From assembly GCF_023898865.1 (NCBI RefSeq), contig NZ_JAGSOV010000056.1:1-51189 (forward strand): a stretch of 51,189 nucleotides of DNA, read 5' to 3'. How positions within the stretch are numbered: the first letter of the stretch is position 1; each line of letters begins with the position of its first letter. The stretch comes from Pseudonocardia humida (GTDB lineage: Bacteria > Actinomycetota > Actinomycetes > Mycobacteriales > Pseudonocardiaceae). This document shows, one piece after another, positions 8,250 through 16,819 of the stretch. Under the pieces are notes generated by a model, which was not told the DNA's origin, made no database searches, and saw only the letters and a program-made list of their open reading frames with translations. The translations under genes were made by a program, and so were the position numbers.

Positions 8250-9476
8250 GTGGATCCCGCCACGGGTCCGGCTGACGGGGGCGGTGGCGGGGCCCGGCCC
8301 TTCCGGATCGCCGTGGACGACGCCGTGCTGGACGACCTGGCGATCCGGTTGCAGCGCACGCGCTGGCCGGACGACGTGGGGGCGGGGTGGGCGGACGGCA
8401 CCGACGTGGCCTACCTGCGGGAGCTGGTCGGCTACTGGCGGGACCGATTCGACTGGCGCGCGGCCGAGCAGCGGCTCAACCGCCTGCCCCAGTTCCGCGC
8501 CGGGATCGACGGCGTGGGTGTGCACTTCGTGCACGAGCGCGGCCGCGGCCCCGACCCGCTCCCGCTGGTGCTGACCCACGGCTGGCCGAGCACCTTCGCC
8601 GAACCGGGCGCGCTGGTCCCGATGCTGACCGACCCGGCCCGGTTCGGCGCCGACCCGGCCGACAGCTTCGACGTGGTGGTCCCGTCGCTGCCGGGCTTCG
8701 GGTTCAGCGATCGCCCGCGCGGGCCCGGCACCGCGCGGCGGCTACCGCGGCTGTGGGTCCGGTTGATGAGCGAGGTGCTCGGCTACCGGCGGTTCGCCGC
8801 GCACGGCACCGACATCGGCGCGTTCGTGACCAACCGGCTCGCGCTGGAGCACCCCGAGCACGTGGTCGGGGTGCACGTCGGGCACTGGGCCGAACCCGAC
8901 GTCGACACCGCCGAGCTGACCGGGCAGGAGCGCCGCTTCGTCGAGGCCCGGGTGCGCAACGCCGAGGCCGAGGGCGGCTACGCGCACGTCCAACGGACCA
9001 GGCCGCAGTCGCTGGCCTTCGGGCTCACCGACTCCCCGGCCGGGCTGGCCGGCTGGATCGTGGAGAAGTGGCGCTCGTGGGGCGACTGCGCCGGGGACGT
9101 CGAGCGGCGCTTCACCAAGGACGACCTGCTGACCACCGTGATGATCTACTGGGTCACCGGGACCATCGCCTCGTCGGTGCGGCTGTACAAGGAGTGGGCG
9201 CTCGCGTCGCGCCCGCACCCCGCCTGCCCGGTCCCGCCGGTCCCGCCGGGCGCGGGGGAGTCGGCGCCGCTGCCGGCGGGCCGGCGGATCGAGCCGCCCG
9301 CCCGGCTGGCGCTGTTCCTGCCCGGGGGCGATCCGCCGCCGGTGAGCTGGATCGAGCGCGCCTACGCCCGTCCGCAGGTCGCCGTGATGCCGCGCGGCGG
9401 GCACTTCCCGGCGATGGAGGAGCCGCAACTGCTCGTCGAGGACATCCGCGCGTTCTTCCGCCCGCTGCGCCACTGA
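8250..9476 (+). CDS. Epoxide hydrolase (EHN-domain alpha/beta hydrolase)
   Basis: This 408-residue protein opens with the N-terminal epoxide-hydrolase (EHN) domain and continues as an alpha/beta hydrolase. Expected catalytic residues are visible: HGWP (110-113) for the oxyanion hole, nucleophile Asp188 in HGTDIGA, Tyr313 as a candidate ring-opening Tyr, and His385 in RGGHFPAMEEP. The reaction would be hydrolysis of an epoxide to a diol in the cytoplasm. The start is GTG 8250. The Csp gene ends 6 bases upstream. The length fits the family (about 380-400) apart from a Gly-rich N-terminal tail. Confidence 0.9.
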   Translation: MDPATGPADGGGGGARPFRIAVDDAVLDDLAIRLQRTRWPDDVGAGWADGTDVAYLRELVGYWRDRFDWRAAEQRLNRLPQFRAGIDGVGVHFVHERGRGPDPLPLVLTHGWPSTFAEPGALVPMLTDPARFGADPADSFDVVVPSLPGFGFSDRPRGPGTARRLPRLWVRLMSEVLGYRRFAAHGTDIGAFVTNRLALEHPEHVVGVHVGHWAEPDVDTAELTGQERRFVEARVRNAEAEGGYAHVQRTRPQSLAFGLTDSPAGLAGWIVEKWRSWGDCAGDVERRFTKDDLLTTVMIYWVTGTIASSVRLYKEWALASRPHPACPVPPVPPGAGESAPLPAGRRIEPPARLALFLPGGDPPPVSWIERAYARPQVAVMPRGGHFPAMEEPQLLVEDIRAFFRPLRH

Positions 9477-9624
9477 GCCGCGGTCAGTCGAACCGCACCC
9501 CGACGACGTGCACCACCGCCGCGATGACCGCGACCCGGTGGCACCGCGGCGAGGACGGCCTCGACCCGGCGATGTCGGGTGCGGTCTGCCCGGTGACCCG
9601 CGCTGGACCGCGTCCGCCCGGGAA

Positions 9625-9662
9625 TGTACTGTGTGATACATAAAAATGTACTGCGCGGTACA
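9625..9662. promoter_or_regulatory. Paired TetR operators upstream of the TetR-EamA operon
   Basis: TGTACTGTGTGATACA (9625-9640, one mismatch) and TGTACTGCGCGGTACA (9647-9662, TGTAC and GTACA arms perfect) are two copies of the same 16-bp palindrome with centres 22 bp apart. The second ends 17 bases before the TetR start codon. They are probably the operator for autoregulation and overlap the promoter. Confidence 0.75.
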
Positions 9663-9678
9663 AACGAGGGAGCGTGCG

Positions 9679-10284
9679 ATGCGGACCGAGCCGAGCACGG
9701 CCAAGGGGCGGGCCACGGTGCAGCGGGTGATCGACGCGGCGTGCGAGCTGTTCGCCCGGCAGGGCGTCCGGGCCACCACGCTCGACCAGATCGGCACCCG
9801 CTCGGGCACCGGGCGCGGGCAGCTCTACCTCTACTTCGCCGGGAAGTCCGACCTGGTCGCCGCGGTCGTCGCACAGCAGGTCGAGCGGGTCCTCGACGCC
9901 CAGCGCCCGCTGCTGGAGACCGTCTCCACCGCCGCCGACGTGCGGGCGTGGTGCACCGCGGCCGAGCAGTGGTACGGCGCCGACGACCCGGTGCGCTGCC
10001 CGATCGGCTCCCTGGTCCACGAGCTCGGCGAGCAGGACGACGCCGCCCGCGCCGCGCTGGCCGACGGTTTCGGCCGCTGGCGCGCTGTGCTGGCCGCGGC
10101 CATGGACCGGGTGCGGCAGCACGACGAGCTCGCCGCCGACCTCGACCCGGACGCCGCCGCCGGCGCCCTGCTGGCCGCCTACCAGGGCGGGGTGCTGCTC
10201 GCCGGCGCCACCGGCGACCTCGCGGCGCTGCGCACCGCGCTCGCCGCCTTCCAGGCCACCGCGCTCGTCGAGCGGTCCCGGTGA
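9679..10284 (+). CDS. TetR/AcrR family regulator of the downstream EamA transporter
   Basis: This 201-residue regulator has a typical TetR helix-turn-helix (TTLDQIGTRSGTGRGQLYLYF, about residues 33-53; key positions T34, Q37 and G49) and an all-helical ligand domain. ATG 9679 is preceded by GAGGGAG; an upstream ATG at 9646 lies inside the operator and is less likely. The EamA transporter gene starts 11 bases after the stop, so the two form an operon. The paired palindrome upstream suggests self-repression relieved by the transporter's substrate. Substrate unknown. Confidence 0.9.
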   Translation: MRTEPSTAKGRATVQRVIDAACELFARQGVRATTLDQIGTRSGTGRGQLYLYFAGKSDLVAAVVAQQVERVLDAQRPLLETVSTAADVRAWCTAAEQWYGADDPVRCPIGSLVHELGEQDDAARAALADGFGRWRAVLAAAMDRVRQHDELAADLDPDAAAGALLAAYQGGVLLAGATGDLAALRTALAAFQATALVERSR

Positions 10285-10294
10285 GGAGCGGCGG

Positions 10295-11272
10295 ATGCTG
10301 GTCGGTGTGGTGCTGGCGCTCGCCGCCAGCGTGGCCTACGGGCTCAGCGACGTCCTCAGCGGCTCGGCGGTGCGGCGCTACTCGACGGCGTCGGTGGCGC
10401 TGTGGTCGCAGCTGACCGGGCTGCTGCTGCTCGGGGCGGCCGCGCTGGTCGTGCGACCGGCGCTGAGCCGGCCCGCGGTCGGGTGGGGCCTCGCCGCGGG
10501 TGCCCTCGCCGCGGTCGCCCTGCTGCTGTTCTACACGGCGCTGCAGTACGGGCGCACCGCCGTCGTCGCCCCGGTGACCGGCTCCGGGGTGGTGATCCCG
10601 GTGGTCGCCGGCCTGCTCGGCGGGCAGGTGCTGGCCTGGCCCGCCGTCGTCGGCGTGGTGGCGGTGGTGGTCGGGGTGCTCGTGGTCGCCGCGACCGGCG
10701 ACGGCGACGGTCCGGACACCAGCGGCGCGGGGGAGGGTGAGCACCGCAGGCTCGTGCGGCCCAGCCCGGCCCGCGCGCACCCCGTCCCGGCCGACGACCG
10801 GTGCGTGCCGGAGGACGACGCGACCTCCACCCGGGTCTCGGTGGTCCTCGCCGCGCTGGCCGCGCTGGGGTTCGGCGGCTTCTTCGTCCTGCTGGACCTG
10901 GCCACGACCGCGGCCGGTGCCGCCGATCCCGGTGGCCTGGGGCCGGCGATCGCCGTGGCCCTCGCGGTGCAGGTCGGGGCGCTGGTGGTGACCCTGCTCG
11001 CGGCGAGCCGGCACACCCGCGCCTGCCTCGCGCCGCACCCGCGGCTGCTGGCCACCGCGGGGGCGATCGGCCTCGTCGACGTGGTCGGTGACCTGGCGAT
11101 CGTGGCCGCGGTGGGGATCGGCCCGCTGGCCGCCGTCGGACCGCTGGGTTCGCTCGACCCCGTCGTCTCCGTCGTGGTGGCCGTCGCCGTGCTCGGCGAG
11201 CGGCTGCGCGCCGTGCAGGCCCTCGGCATCGGCGCGGTGCTGGTCGGCGTGGTCCTGGTGGCCACCGGCTGA
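10295..11272 (+). CDS. DMT/EamA family transporter
   Basis: This 325-residue integral membrane protein has about ten hydrophobic helices arranged as two EamA halves. The first half begins MLVGVVLALAASVAYGLSDV and the second ends near VVAVAVLGERLRAVQALG. A charged cytoplasmic loop (about residues 135-180) separates the halves. Members export amino acids, metabolites or drugs. Its place behind a TetR gene and two operators suggests inducible efflux. The ribosome site is GAGGAG. Transcription probably ends at the 15-bp hairpin at 11303-11340. Confidence 0.88.
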   Translation: MLVGVVLALAASVAYGLSDVLSGSAVRRYSTASVALWSQLTGLLLLGAAALVVRPALSRPAVGWGLAAGALAAVALLLFYTALQYGRTAVVAPVTGSGVVIPVVAGLLGGQVLAWPAVVGVVAVVVGVLVVAATGDGDGPDTSGAGEGEHRRLVRPSPARAHPVPADDRCVPEDDATSTRVSVVLAALAALGFGGFFVLLDLATTAAGAADPGGLGPAIAVALAVQVGALVVTLLAASRHTRACLAPHPRLLATAGAIGLVDVVGDLAIVAAVGIGPLAAVGPLGSLDPVVSVVVAVAVLGERLRAVQALGIGAVLVGVVLVATG

Positions 11273-11302
11273 TCCGATGAGCCGCCGACGCCACCCCGAG
11301 GT

Positions 11303-11340
11303 GTGCCCGGGCCGGAGCTTCCCCTCTCCGGCCCGGGCAC
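11303..11340. terminator. 15-bp bidirectional terminator hairpin
   Basis: GTGCCCGGGCCGGAG (11303-11317) and its exact reverse complement (11326-11340) enclose an 8-base pyrimidine loop. It lies between the convergent EamA (+) and MerR (-) genes, so it can stop transcription from both sides. Confidence 0.85.
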
Positions 11341-11373
11341 GGCTCCGACCCTAGCGCCTATCGAACATGTGGT

Positions 11374-11733
11374 CTACAGCGGCTTGCGCGCAGGAGCCGG
11401 CGGGGGGTGCCTTCCCGGTGGGCCGGACGCGCCGTCCTGGCTCGCTTCGAGCTCGTCGATGCGGGAGCGGGCGGTGTCGAGCTGGTCCTGCAGGTCCACG
11501 ATCCGCGTGGCCGCCTCGAGCGTCAGCCCCTGGTCGAGCAGCTCGCGCAGCCGGCCGGCGAGGACGAGCTGGCGGCGGGAGTAGCGGCGGTGCCCACCGC
11601 CGGAGCGCTGCGGGCGCAGGACGCCCGCGGCGTCGAGGCTGCGCAGGAACGCGGCCTGGACGTCGAGGACCTCGGCGGCCTGGCCCATGGTGAACGCGGG
11701 GTAGTCCTGGTCGTCGAGTCTGCTCACACCCAT
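11374..11733 (-). CDS. MerR family transcriptional regulator
   Basis: This 119-residue protein has a winged helix-turn-helix of MerR type near the N-terminus (FTMGQAAEVLDVQAAFLRSL, then SGGGHRRYSRRQL). A helical segment follows (LDQGLTLEAATRIVDLQDQL) that should form the dimer coiled coil. There are no Cys residues in the short tail, so this is not a metal sensor of the CueR type. It resembles the small HspR/MerR-like regulators conserved in actinobacteria. It is divergent from the dynamin operon across a 362-bp gap, which makes that operon a possible target, but no operator is clear. Confidence 0.85.
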   Translation of the reverse strand: MGVSRLDDQDYPAFTMGQAAEVLDVQAAFLRSLDAAGVLRPQRSGGGHRRYSRRQLVLAGRLRELLDQGLTLEAATRIVDLQDQLDTARSRIDELEASQDGASGPPGRHPPPAPARKPL

Positions 11734-12095
11734 CGGTGCCGCGGTCCCTCCCTGTGGGGCGCTGTCGGGCCGGGGCCGACGACGAAGGCGGGACCCGACC
11801 TGACCGGCCGGGCCCCGCGTCGACAGAGAACCTATGGATGATCCAGATGTTCGGGGGCCGTCCTGATGATCACCCTCCGCGCGTCTCGACCGGTCGCCGT
11901 CCCTGTGGCGTTCATCGTCGTGCCTGCTGCAGCAATACTACTGCTGCGACTGCAGACCCTGTCAAGCGGTACCTCCAGAACATTCCGAGTTGCCGCGCGA
12001 ACTGCTGCTCAGGCGGTGGGTAGTGGGTCGAATCCGGTTCGACCGCCTGCCGATCGGGCATACGCCGGGAGGATCCCGATCGACGAGGTGAGGGC
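11734..12095. other. Divergent intergenic region with competing hairpins
   Basis: No gene is seen in this 362-bp gap between the MerR and dynamin genes. It is less GC-rich around 11930-11960, where GCAGCA-N7-TGCTGC forms a small hairpin. Close to the dynamin start, CAGGCGGT (12010-12017) can pair with ACCGCCTG (12042-12049). GGTCGAA (12026-12032) can instead pair with TTCGACC (12038-12044). The two pairings share bases 12042-12044 and compete there. Confidence 0.5.
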
Positions 12096-13787
12096 ATGCA
12101 GTCCGACGTCCCGCTCGCACAGGCGCTGATCGCGCTGCGCGAGGCGGCCAGCGCCGCCCCGTTCGCCTTGGAGGTGCCCGGGGCCGCGCAGGCCCGCGAC
12201 GCCCGCGCCGAGCTCGTGCACCAGCTCGACGACTACGTCCTGCCGCGGCTGGGCCGCCTGGACGCCCCGCTGCTGACCGTCGTCGGCGGCTCCACCGGCG
12301 CCGGCAAGTCGACGGTGGTCAACAGCCTGGTCCGGGCGGCGGTCACGCCGTCCGGGGTGCTGCGCCCGACCACCCGCTCCCCGGTCCTGGTCTGCCACCC
12401 CGACGACCTGGCCTGGTTCGCCGACACCCGCGTGCTGCCCGACCTCACCCGCACCACCGGCGCCGGCACCGACCACGAGACGCTGCAGCTGGTCCCGTCC
12501 AGCGCGCTGGAGCCGGGGCTGGCCTTCCTCGACGCCCCCGACATCGACTCGGTCGTCGCGGCGAACCGCCGGCTGGCCGGGCAGCTGCTGGCCGCCGCCG
12601 ACCTGTGGCTGTTCGTCACCACCGCCGCGCGCTACGCCGACGCCGTGCCGTGGGACGTGCTGGAGACCGCGGCGTCGCGCGGAACGGCGCTGGCCGTGCT
12701 GCTCGACCGCGTGCCGCCCGGCGCCGAGCACGACATCGCCGCGCACCTGCGGGAGATGCTCGCCCAGCACGGCCTCGGGGACGCGCCGCTGTTCGTCGTG
12801 CCCGAGACCGTCCTGGAGGAGGGGTTGCTGCCCGACGCGGTGATCGGACCGATCCGCGGCTGGTTCGACGACCTGGCCAAGGACGCCGCGCAGCGGGACG
12901 CCGTCGTCCGGCGCACCCTCGACGGCGCGCTGGACAGCCTCCGCCCGCGCACCACGGCCCTGGCCGCGCAGGCCAGGGCGCAGGTCGACGCGGCCACCCG
13001 GCTGCGCACCGACGTCCGCGCGGCCTACGAGTCGGCGCTCGCCGAGGTGGACACCGGCATGCGCGACGGTGTCCTGCTGCGCGGCGAGGTGCTGGCCCGC
13101 TGGCAGGAGTTCGTCGGCACCGGGGAGCTGCTGCGCACCCTGCAGGACAGGGTCGGGCGCTGGCGGGACCGGTTCACCGCGGCGCTGATGGGCAGGCCGC
13201 GCCCGGGCAGCGACCTGACCGTCGCGCTGGAGTCGGGGGTGGCGCTGCTCGTGGACAGCGCCGCCGAGCAGGCCGCCGAGCGCGCCGCGACGACCTGGCG
13301 GTCGAGCGCCGCGGGCGCCGCCCTGCTGCGCTCCGCGGAGGAGCGGCTCGACCGGGTGTCGCCCGGGTTCCGGGCCGACGCCGAGCGCACCGTGCGCGAC
13401 TGGCAGGCCGCGGTGCTCGACCTCGTCCGGCGCGAGGGGGGCGAACGGCGCACGACGGCGCGCGTCGCCGCGTACAGCGTCAACGCCACCGGGCTGCTGG
13501 TGATGATCCTGGTGTTCGCCACGACGTCGGTGATGGCGCCGCCCATCGAGGTCGCGGTGGCCGGGGGCACCACGGTGCTGTCGCAGAAGGTGCTGGAGGC
13601 GATGTTCGGCGACCAGGCCGTGCGGGCGCTGGCCGACCAGGCCCGGGCCGACCTGCTCGACCGGGCCGCGGCGCTGCTGGGCCGCGAGGAGGCCCGGTTC
13701 GTCGGCCTGCTGGAGCGGTACGCGACCCGTCCCGACGACGCGACCGCGCTCGACCGGGCGGCCGCCGCGGTGGAGCGGGCCCGATGA
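12096..13787 (+). CDS. Dynamin-like GTPase (first of a tandem pair)
   Basis: This 563-residue large GTPase has a P-loop GGSTGAGKST (64-73), a G2 PTTR (91-94) and a G3-like FLDAPDIDS, but a poor G4 (LLDR in place of NKxD). Long helical regions follow. A hydrophobic stretch near residues 468-500 (VNATGLLVMILVFATTSVMA) can insert in the membrane. This layout fits bacterial dynamin-like proteins, which remodel or tether membranes. The stop overlaps the next GTPase start as ATGA, the tandem arrangement common for these proteins. They may correspond to the DynA/DynB type known from Streptomyces division, but that needs alignment. Confidence 0.75.
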   Translation: MQSDVPLAQALIALREAASAAPFALEVPGAAQARDARAELVHQLDDYVLPRLGRLDAPLLTVVGGSTGAGKSTVVNSLVRAAVTPSGVLRPTTRSPVLVCHPDDLAWFADTRVLPDLTRTTGAGTDHETLQLVPSSALEPGLAFLDAPDIDSVVAANRRLAGQLLAAADLWLFVTTAARYADAVPWDVLETAASRGTALAVLLDRVPPGAEHDIAAHLREMLAQHGLGDAPLFVVPETVLEEGLLPDAVIGPIRGWFDDLAKDAAQRDAVVRRTLDGALDSLRPRTTALAAQARAQVDAATRLRTDVRAAYESALAEVDTGMRDGVLLRGEVLARWQEFVGTGELLRTLQDRVGRWRDRFTAALMGRPRPGSDLTVALESGVALLVDSAAEQAAERAATTWRSSAAGAALLRSAEERLDRVSPGFRADAERTVRDWQAAVLDLVRREGGERRTTARVAAYSVNATGLLVMILVFATTSVMAPPIEVAVAGGTTVLSQKVLEAMFGDQAVRALADQARADLLDRAAALLGREEARFVGLLERYATRPDDATALDRAAAAVERAR

Positions 13788-15427
13788 AGCTGCGCACCGC
13801 CGACCGCGCACGCACCACCGCCGAGGAGGGCGTGGCGGCCCGGCTCCGCGCGCTCGACCGGGTCCTGGAGACCGGCGAGGGCCACCTCGACGAGGCCCGG
13901 CTGGCCCCGGCGCGGGCGCTGGCCCGGCGCGCGGGGGAGCGGCTTCGGCTGTCCGGCGCGCACACCGTCGTCGCCCTGGCCGGGGCGACCGGCAGCGGCA
14001 AGTCGTCCCTGTTCAACGCGCTGACCGGGGCGGACGTCTCGACCGTCGGGGTGCGCCGGCCGACCACGGGGGTCGCCCACGCCGCGGTGTGGGGCGGGGA
14101 GGGCGCCGGGCCGCTGCTCGACTGGCTGGAGATCCCGCGCCGCCACCTCGTCGAGCCCGCCGTCGGGACGAACCTCGACGGGCTGGTCCTGCTCGACCTG
14201 CCCGACCACGACTCCACCGAGGTGGCGCACCGGCTGGAGGTCGACCGGCTGGTCGCCCTGGTCGACGTGCTGGTCTGGGTGCTCGACCCGCAGAAGTACG
14301 CCGACGCCGCCGTGCACGACCGCTACCTGCGCCCGCTCGCCCGCCACGGCGAGGTGATGGTGGTCGTGCTCAACCAGGTCGACCGGCTCCCGGCCGAGCA
14401 CGCGACCGCCGCGCTCGCCGACGTCCGGCGCCTGCTCGCCGACGACGGCCTGCCCGACGTCCCGGTGCTCGCGACGTCCGCGGTCGCCCCCGGCGGCCGC
14501 GCCGAACTGCAGGCCGTGCTCACCGGCGCGGTCGCCGCGCACCGCGCCGCGCTGCGCCGGGTGTCCGCCGACCTGGACGACGTGGCCGCCGATCTCGCCG
14601 ACGTCGTCGCCGGCCCGGCGCGCACCGAGCTGCCCGTGGGCACGGCCCGCGAGCTGGTGACCGCCCTGAGCGCGGCCGCGGGAGTCCCCGCCGTCGGCGC
14701 CGCGGTGCAGCGCGCCGCGGTGCACCGCGCGGTGGCGGCCACCGGGTCGCCGTACACGCGGTGGCTGCGCCGGTTCCGACCCGATCCGCTGCGCCGGCTG
14801 CACCTGGACCGCGCGCGGCCGGTCCCGGCGGAGTCCAACGGCGACGCCCCGGTCGCCCGGACGTCGCTGCCCGCGGCGTCGGCCGTGGAGCGCTCCCGGG
14901 TCGACCTCGCCCTGCGCGCGCTGGCCGACTCGGCCGCCGACGGCCTGCCCGACCCGTGGCCGGACACCGTCCGCGCCGCCGCTCGGTCCCGCTCCGCCGA
15001 CCTCCCCGACGCCCTCGACCGCGCCGTCGCGACCACCGACCTCGGGCTCGAGCGCAAACCGGTGTGGTGGCGCGCGGTGGGGCTGCTGCAGGTGCTGCTC
15101 GCCGTGCTCGCGCTGGCCGGCGGCCTGTGGCTGGCCGGGCTCTACGTGCTGACCGTGTTGCGCCTGCCGGAGCCGGGGACCCCGGACATCGGCGAGCTGC
15201 CCCTGCCGACGGCGCTGCTGCTCGGCGGGCTGCTGGCCGGGTTGCTGGTCGCCGTGCTGGCCAGGCTGCCGGCGCGGGTGGGCGCTCGGCGCCGGCGGGA
15301 GGCGGTCGAGTCGAGGTTGCGCTCGGCGGTGACGGGGGTCGCCGACGAGCTGGTGCTGGCTCCGGTGGCCGCCGAGCTGGCGGCCTACGGCGGGCTGCGG
15401 GAGGCCGTCGCGCGGCTCCGCGGCTGA
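13784..15427 (+). CDS. Dynamin-like/YfjP-type GTPase with two C-terminal membrane helices
   Basis: This 547-residue protein is the partner of the preceding GTPase. The G motifs are better preserved: P-loop GATGSGKSS (67-75), G2 RPTTG (92-96), G3 DLPDHDS and a G4-like NQVD. Two strong hydrophobic segments (VGLLQVLLAVLALAGGLWLA and PTALLLGGLLAGLLVAVLA) near residues 430-490 should anchor it in the membrane. The ATG at 13784 overlaps the upstream TGA, so the pair is translationally coupled and probably made in equal amounts. Role in division or membrane repair is inferred only from family. Confidence 0.8.
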   Translation: MKLRTADRARTTAEEGVAARLRALDRVLETGEGHLDEARLAPARALARRAGERLRLSGAHTVVALAGATGSGKSSLFNALTGADVSTVGVRRPTTGVAHAAVWGGEGAGPLLDWLEIPRRHLVEPAVGTNLDGLVLLDLPDHDSTEVAHRLEVDRLVALVDVLVWVLDPQKYADAAVHDRYLRPLARHGEVMVVVLNQVDRLPAEHATAALADVRRLLADDGLPDVPVLATSAVAPGGRAELQAVLTGAVAAHRAALRRVSADLDDVAADLADVVAGPARTELPVGTARELVTALSAAAGVPAVGAAVQRAAVHRAVAATGSPYTRWLRRFRPDPLRRLHLDRARPVPAESNGDAPVARTSLPAASAVERSRVDLALRALADSAADGLPDPWPDTVRAAARSRSADLPDALDRAVATTDLGLERKPVWWRAVGLLQVLLAVLALAGGLWLAGLYVLTVLRLPEPGTPDIGELPLPTALLLGGLLAGLLVAVLARLPARVGARRRREAVESRLRSAVTGVADELVLAPVAAELAAYGGLREAVARLRG

Positions 15428-15505
15428 ACCGGCGGGCGGAGCACCACCACCTCGCCATGCCGGCCATGACGCCCCGCGGGCGGCGCGGCACTCTCGGGGC
15501 ATGAC

Positions 15506-16615
15506 GTGGCGGGCCGGTGCGCCGTGACCCTCGATCCGCTCGCCGTCGTGCGTCGACGGCTGCGGCAGCAGCGCCTGGTCGGTGAGCCCTTCGCGGGTCC
15601 GGAGCAGGCCGTGGCCTGGTCGGGGGCCGTGCAGGGCCAGGAGTTCGCCGAGGTGAAGTGGTCGCTGGCGCAGCGCACCGCCGGGTACACGGACGCCGAG
15701 GTCGAGGAGGTGCTCGACCGGGGGGACCTCCTGCGGACGCACCTGCTGCGCCCCACCTGGCACCTGGTGACCCGGACCGACATCCGCTGGCTGCTGCGGT
15801 TGACCCGGCCGCGCGTGCACGCGCTCAACCGGTACTGGTACCGGAAGTTCGAGCTCGACGCGGCGCTGCTGGCGCGCGGCCGGCGGGTCGTCGCCGCTGC
15901 GGTGGGCGGCGGGCCGCAGACCAGGGCCGAACTGGCCCGGCGGCTGCGCGCCGAGGGCATCGAGGCCGACGGGCTCCGGCTGGGCTACCTGCTCATGCAC
16001 GCCGAGCTGGAGGAGGTGCTGTGCAGCGGGCCGCGGCGCGGCAAGCAGCAGACCTACGCGCTGCTCGACGACCGCGCCCCGACCGCGCCGACCGACGACC
16101 GCCCCCACGACGAGGCCGTCGCCGAACTCGCGCTGCGCTACTTCCGCAGCCACGGGCCGGCCACGGTGCGCGACTTCGCCGCCTGGTCGAGCCTCACCGT
16201 CGCCGACACCCGCGCGGCCCTCGACCGGATCGGCGACGCCCTGGAACGCGAGGACCACGACGGCACCGCGTGGTACGCGGAGCCGCAGGTGGCGCCGGCC
16301 GCGGAGCCGGCCGGGCCCACCGGGCTGCTGCTGGCGATGTACGACGAGACGATCGTGGCCCACCAGGACCTCCGGGTCGTGCTCGCGCACCCGGGTGCCC
16401 CCGGCGAGCCGGTCGAGCGCGCCGTCGTCGTCGACGGCCGGGCGGTCGGCACCTGGAAGCGCACGCTCACCCGCCGGTCCACCACGGTGCACGTCGCGCT
16501 CTTCGGGCCGGTCGATCCCGACGGATCCGCCGCCCTCGCCGCCGAGGTGCAGCGCTTCGGTCGGTTCCTGGGGCTGCCCGCCGACCTCGTCGCGGAGCAG
16601 GTGGGCGGCGCCTGA
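15506..16615 (+). CDS. Winged-helix protein of the HTH_42/AlkZ family
   Basis: This 369-residue protein belongs to the HTH_42 superfamily, which includes AlkZ and YcaQ DNA glycosylases that unhook bulky or crosslinked bases. Near the N-terminus is QGQ (Gln43-Gly-Gln45), matching the catalytic Q-x-Q type of AlkZ. LLRPTWHLVTRTDIRWLL and a C-terminal GTWKRT (DGRAVGTWKRTL) are also typical. In actinomycetes such proteins often protect against a DNA-damaging antibiotic, but no biosynthetic cluster is seen here. The start is GTG 15506; GTG 15524 is an alternative. It stands alone. Confidence 0.75.
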   Translation: MAGRCAVTLDPLAVVRRRLRQQRLVGEPFAGPEQAVAWSGAVQGQEFAEVKWSLAQRTAGYTDAEVEEVLDRGDLLRTHLLRPTWHLVTRTDIRWLLRLTRPRVHALNRYWYRKFELDAALLARGRRVVAAAVGGGPQTRAELARRLRAEGIEADGLRLGYLLMHAELEEVLCSGPRRGKQQTYALLDDRAPTAPTDDRPHDEAVAELALRYFRSHGPATVRDFAAWSSLTVADTRAALDRIGDALEREDHDGTAWYAEPQVAPAAEPAGPTGLLLAMYDETIVAHQDLRVVLAHPGAPGEPVERAVVVDGRAVGTWKRTLTRRSTTVHVALFGPVDPDGSAALAAEVQRFGRFLGLPADLVAEQVGGA

Positions 16616-16695
16616 TCCCCGTCCGGCGCGGGCCGGGGCGGGTTGGCCCGGGGCGCAGCACAAGCGTTACCGCACTCGGTGGGACGAGTTCTTGC

Positions 16696-16715
16696 GAGCA
16701 CCCGATCGGGTGCTC
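16696..16715. promoter_or_regulatory. Perfect 20-bp palindrome upstream of the binding-protein gene
   Basis: GAGCACCCGATCGGGTGCTC is identical to its reverse complement over 20 bp. It lies 105 bases before the ATG of the lipoprotein gene and is followed by a 7-bp hairpin (16740-16757). Size and symmetry suit a dimeric regulator; the regulator is not identified. Confidence 0.5.
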
Positions 16716-16819
16716 CAGGATGCGCGGGACGCGTGTCGGGGCCTCGTCGGCGAGGCCGTCGGGCGTCGGCTCGTCCGCCACTTCCCCCAGGTCGCCGCCG
16801 CCCGAGGAGGACGTCCACG

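Noticed and set aside
12026..12044. GGTCGAATCCGGTTCGACC looked like a tRNA T-arm
   Set aside because: No acceptor stem, anticodon arm or CCA context is present on either strand.
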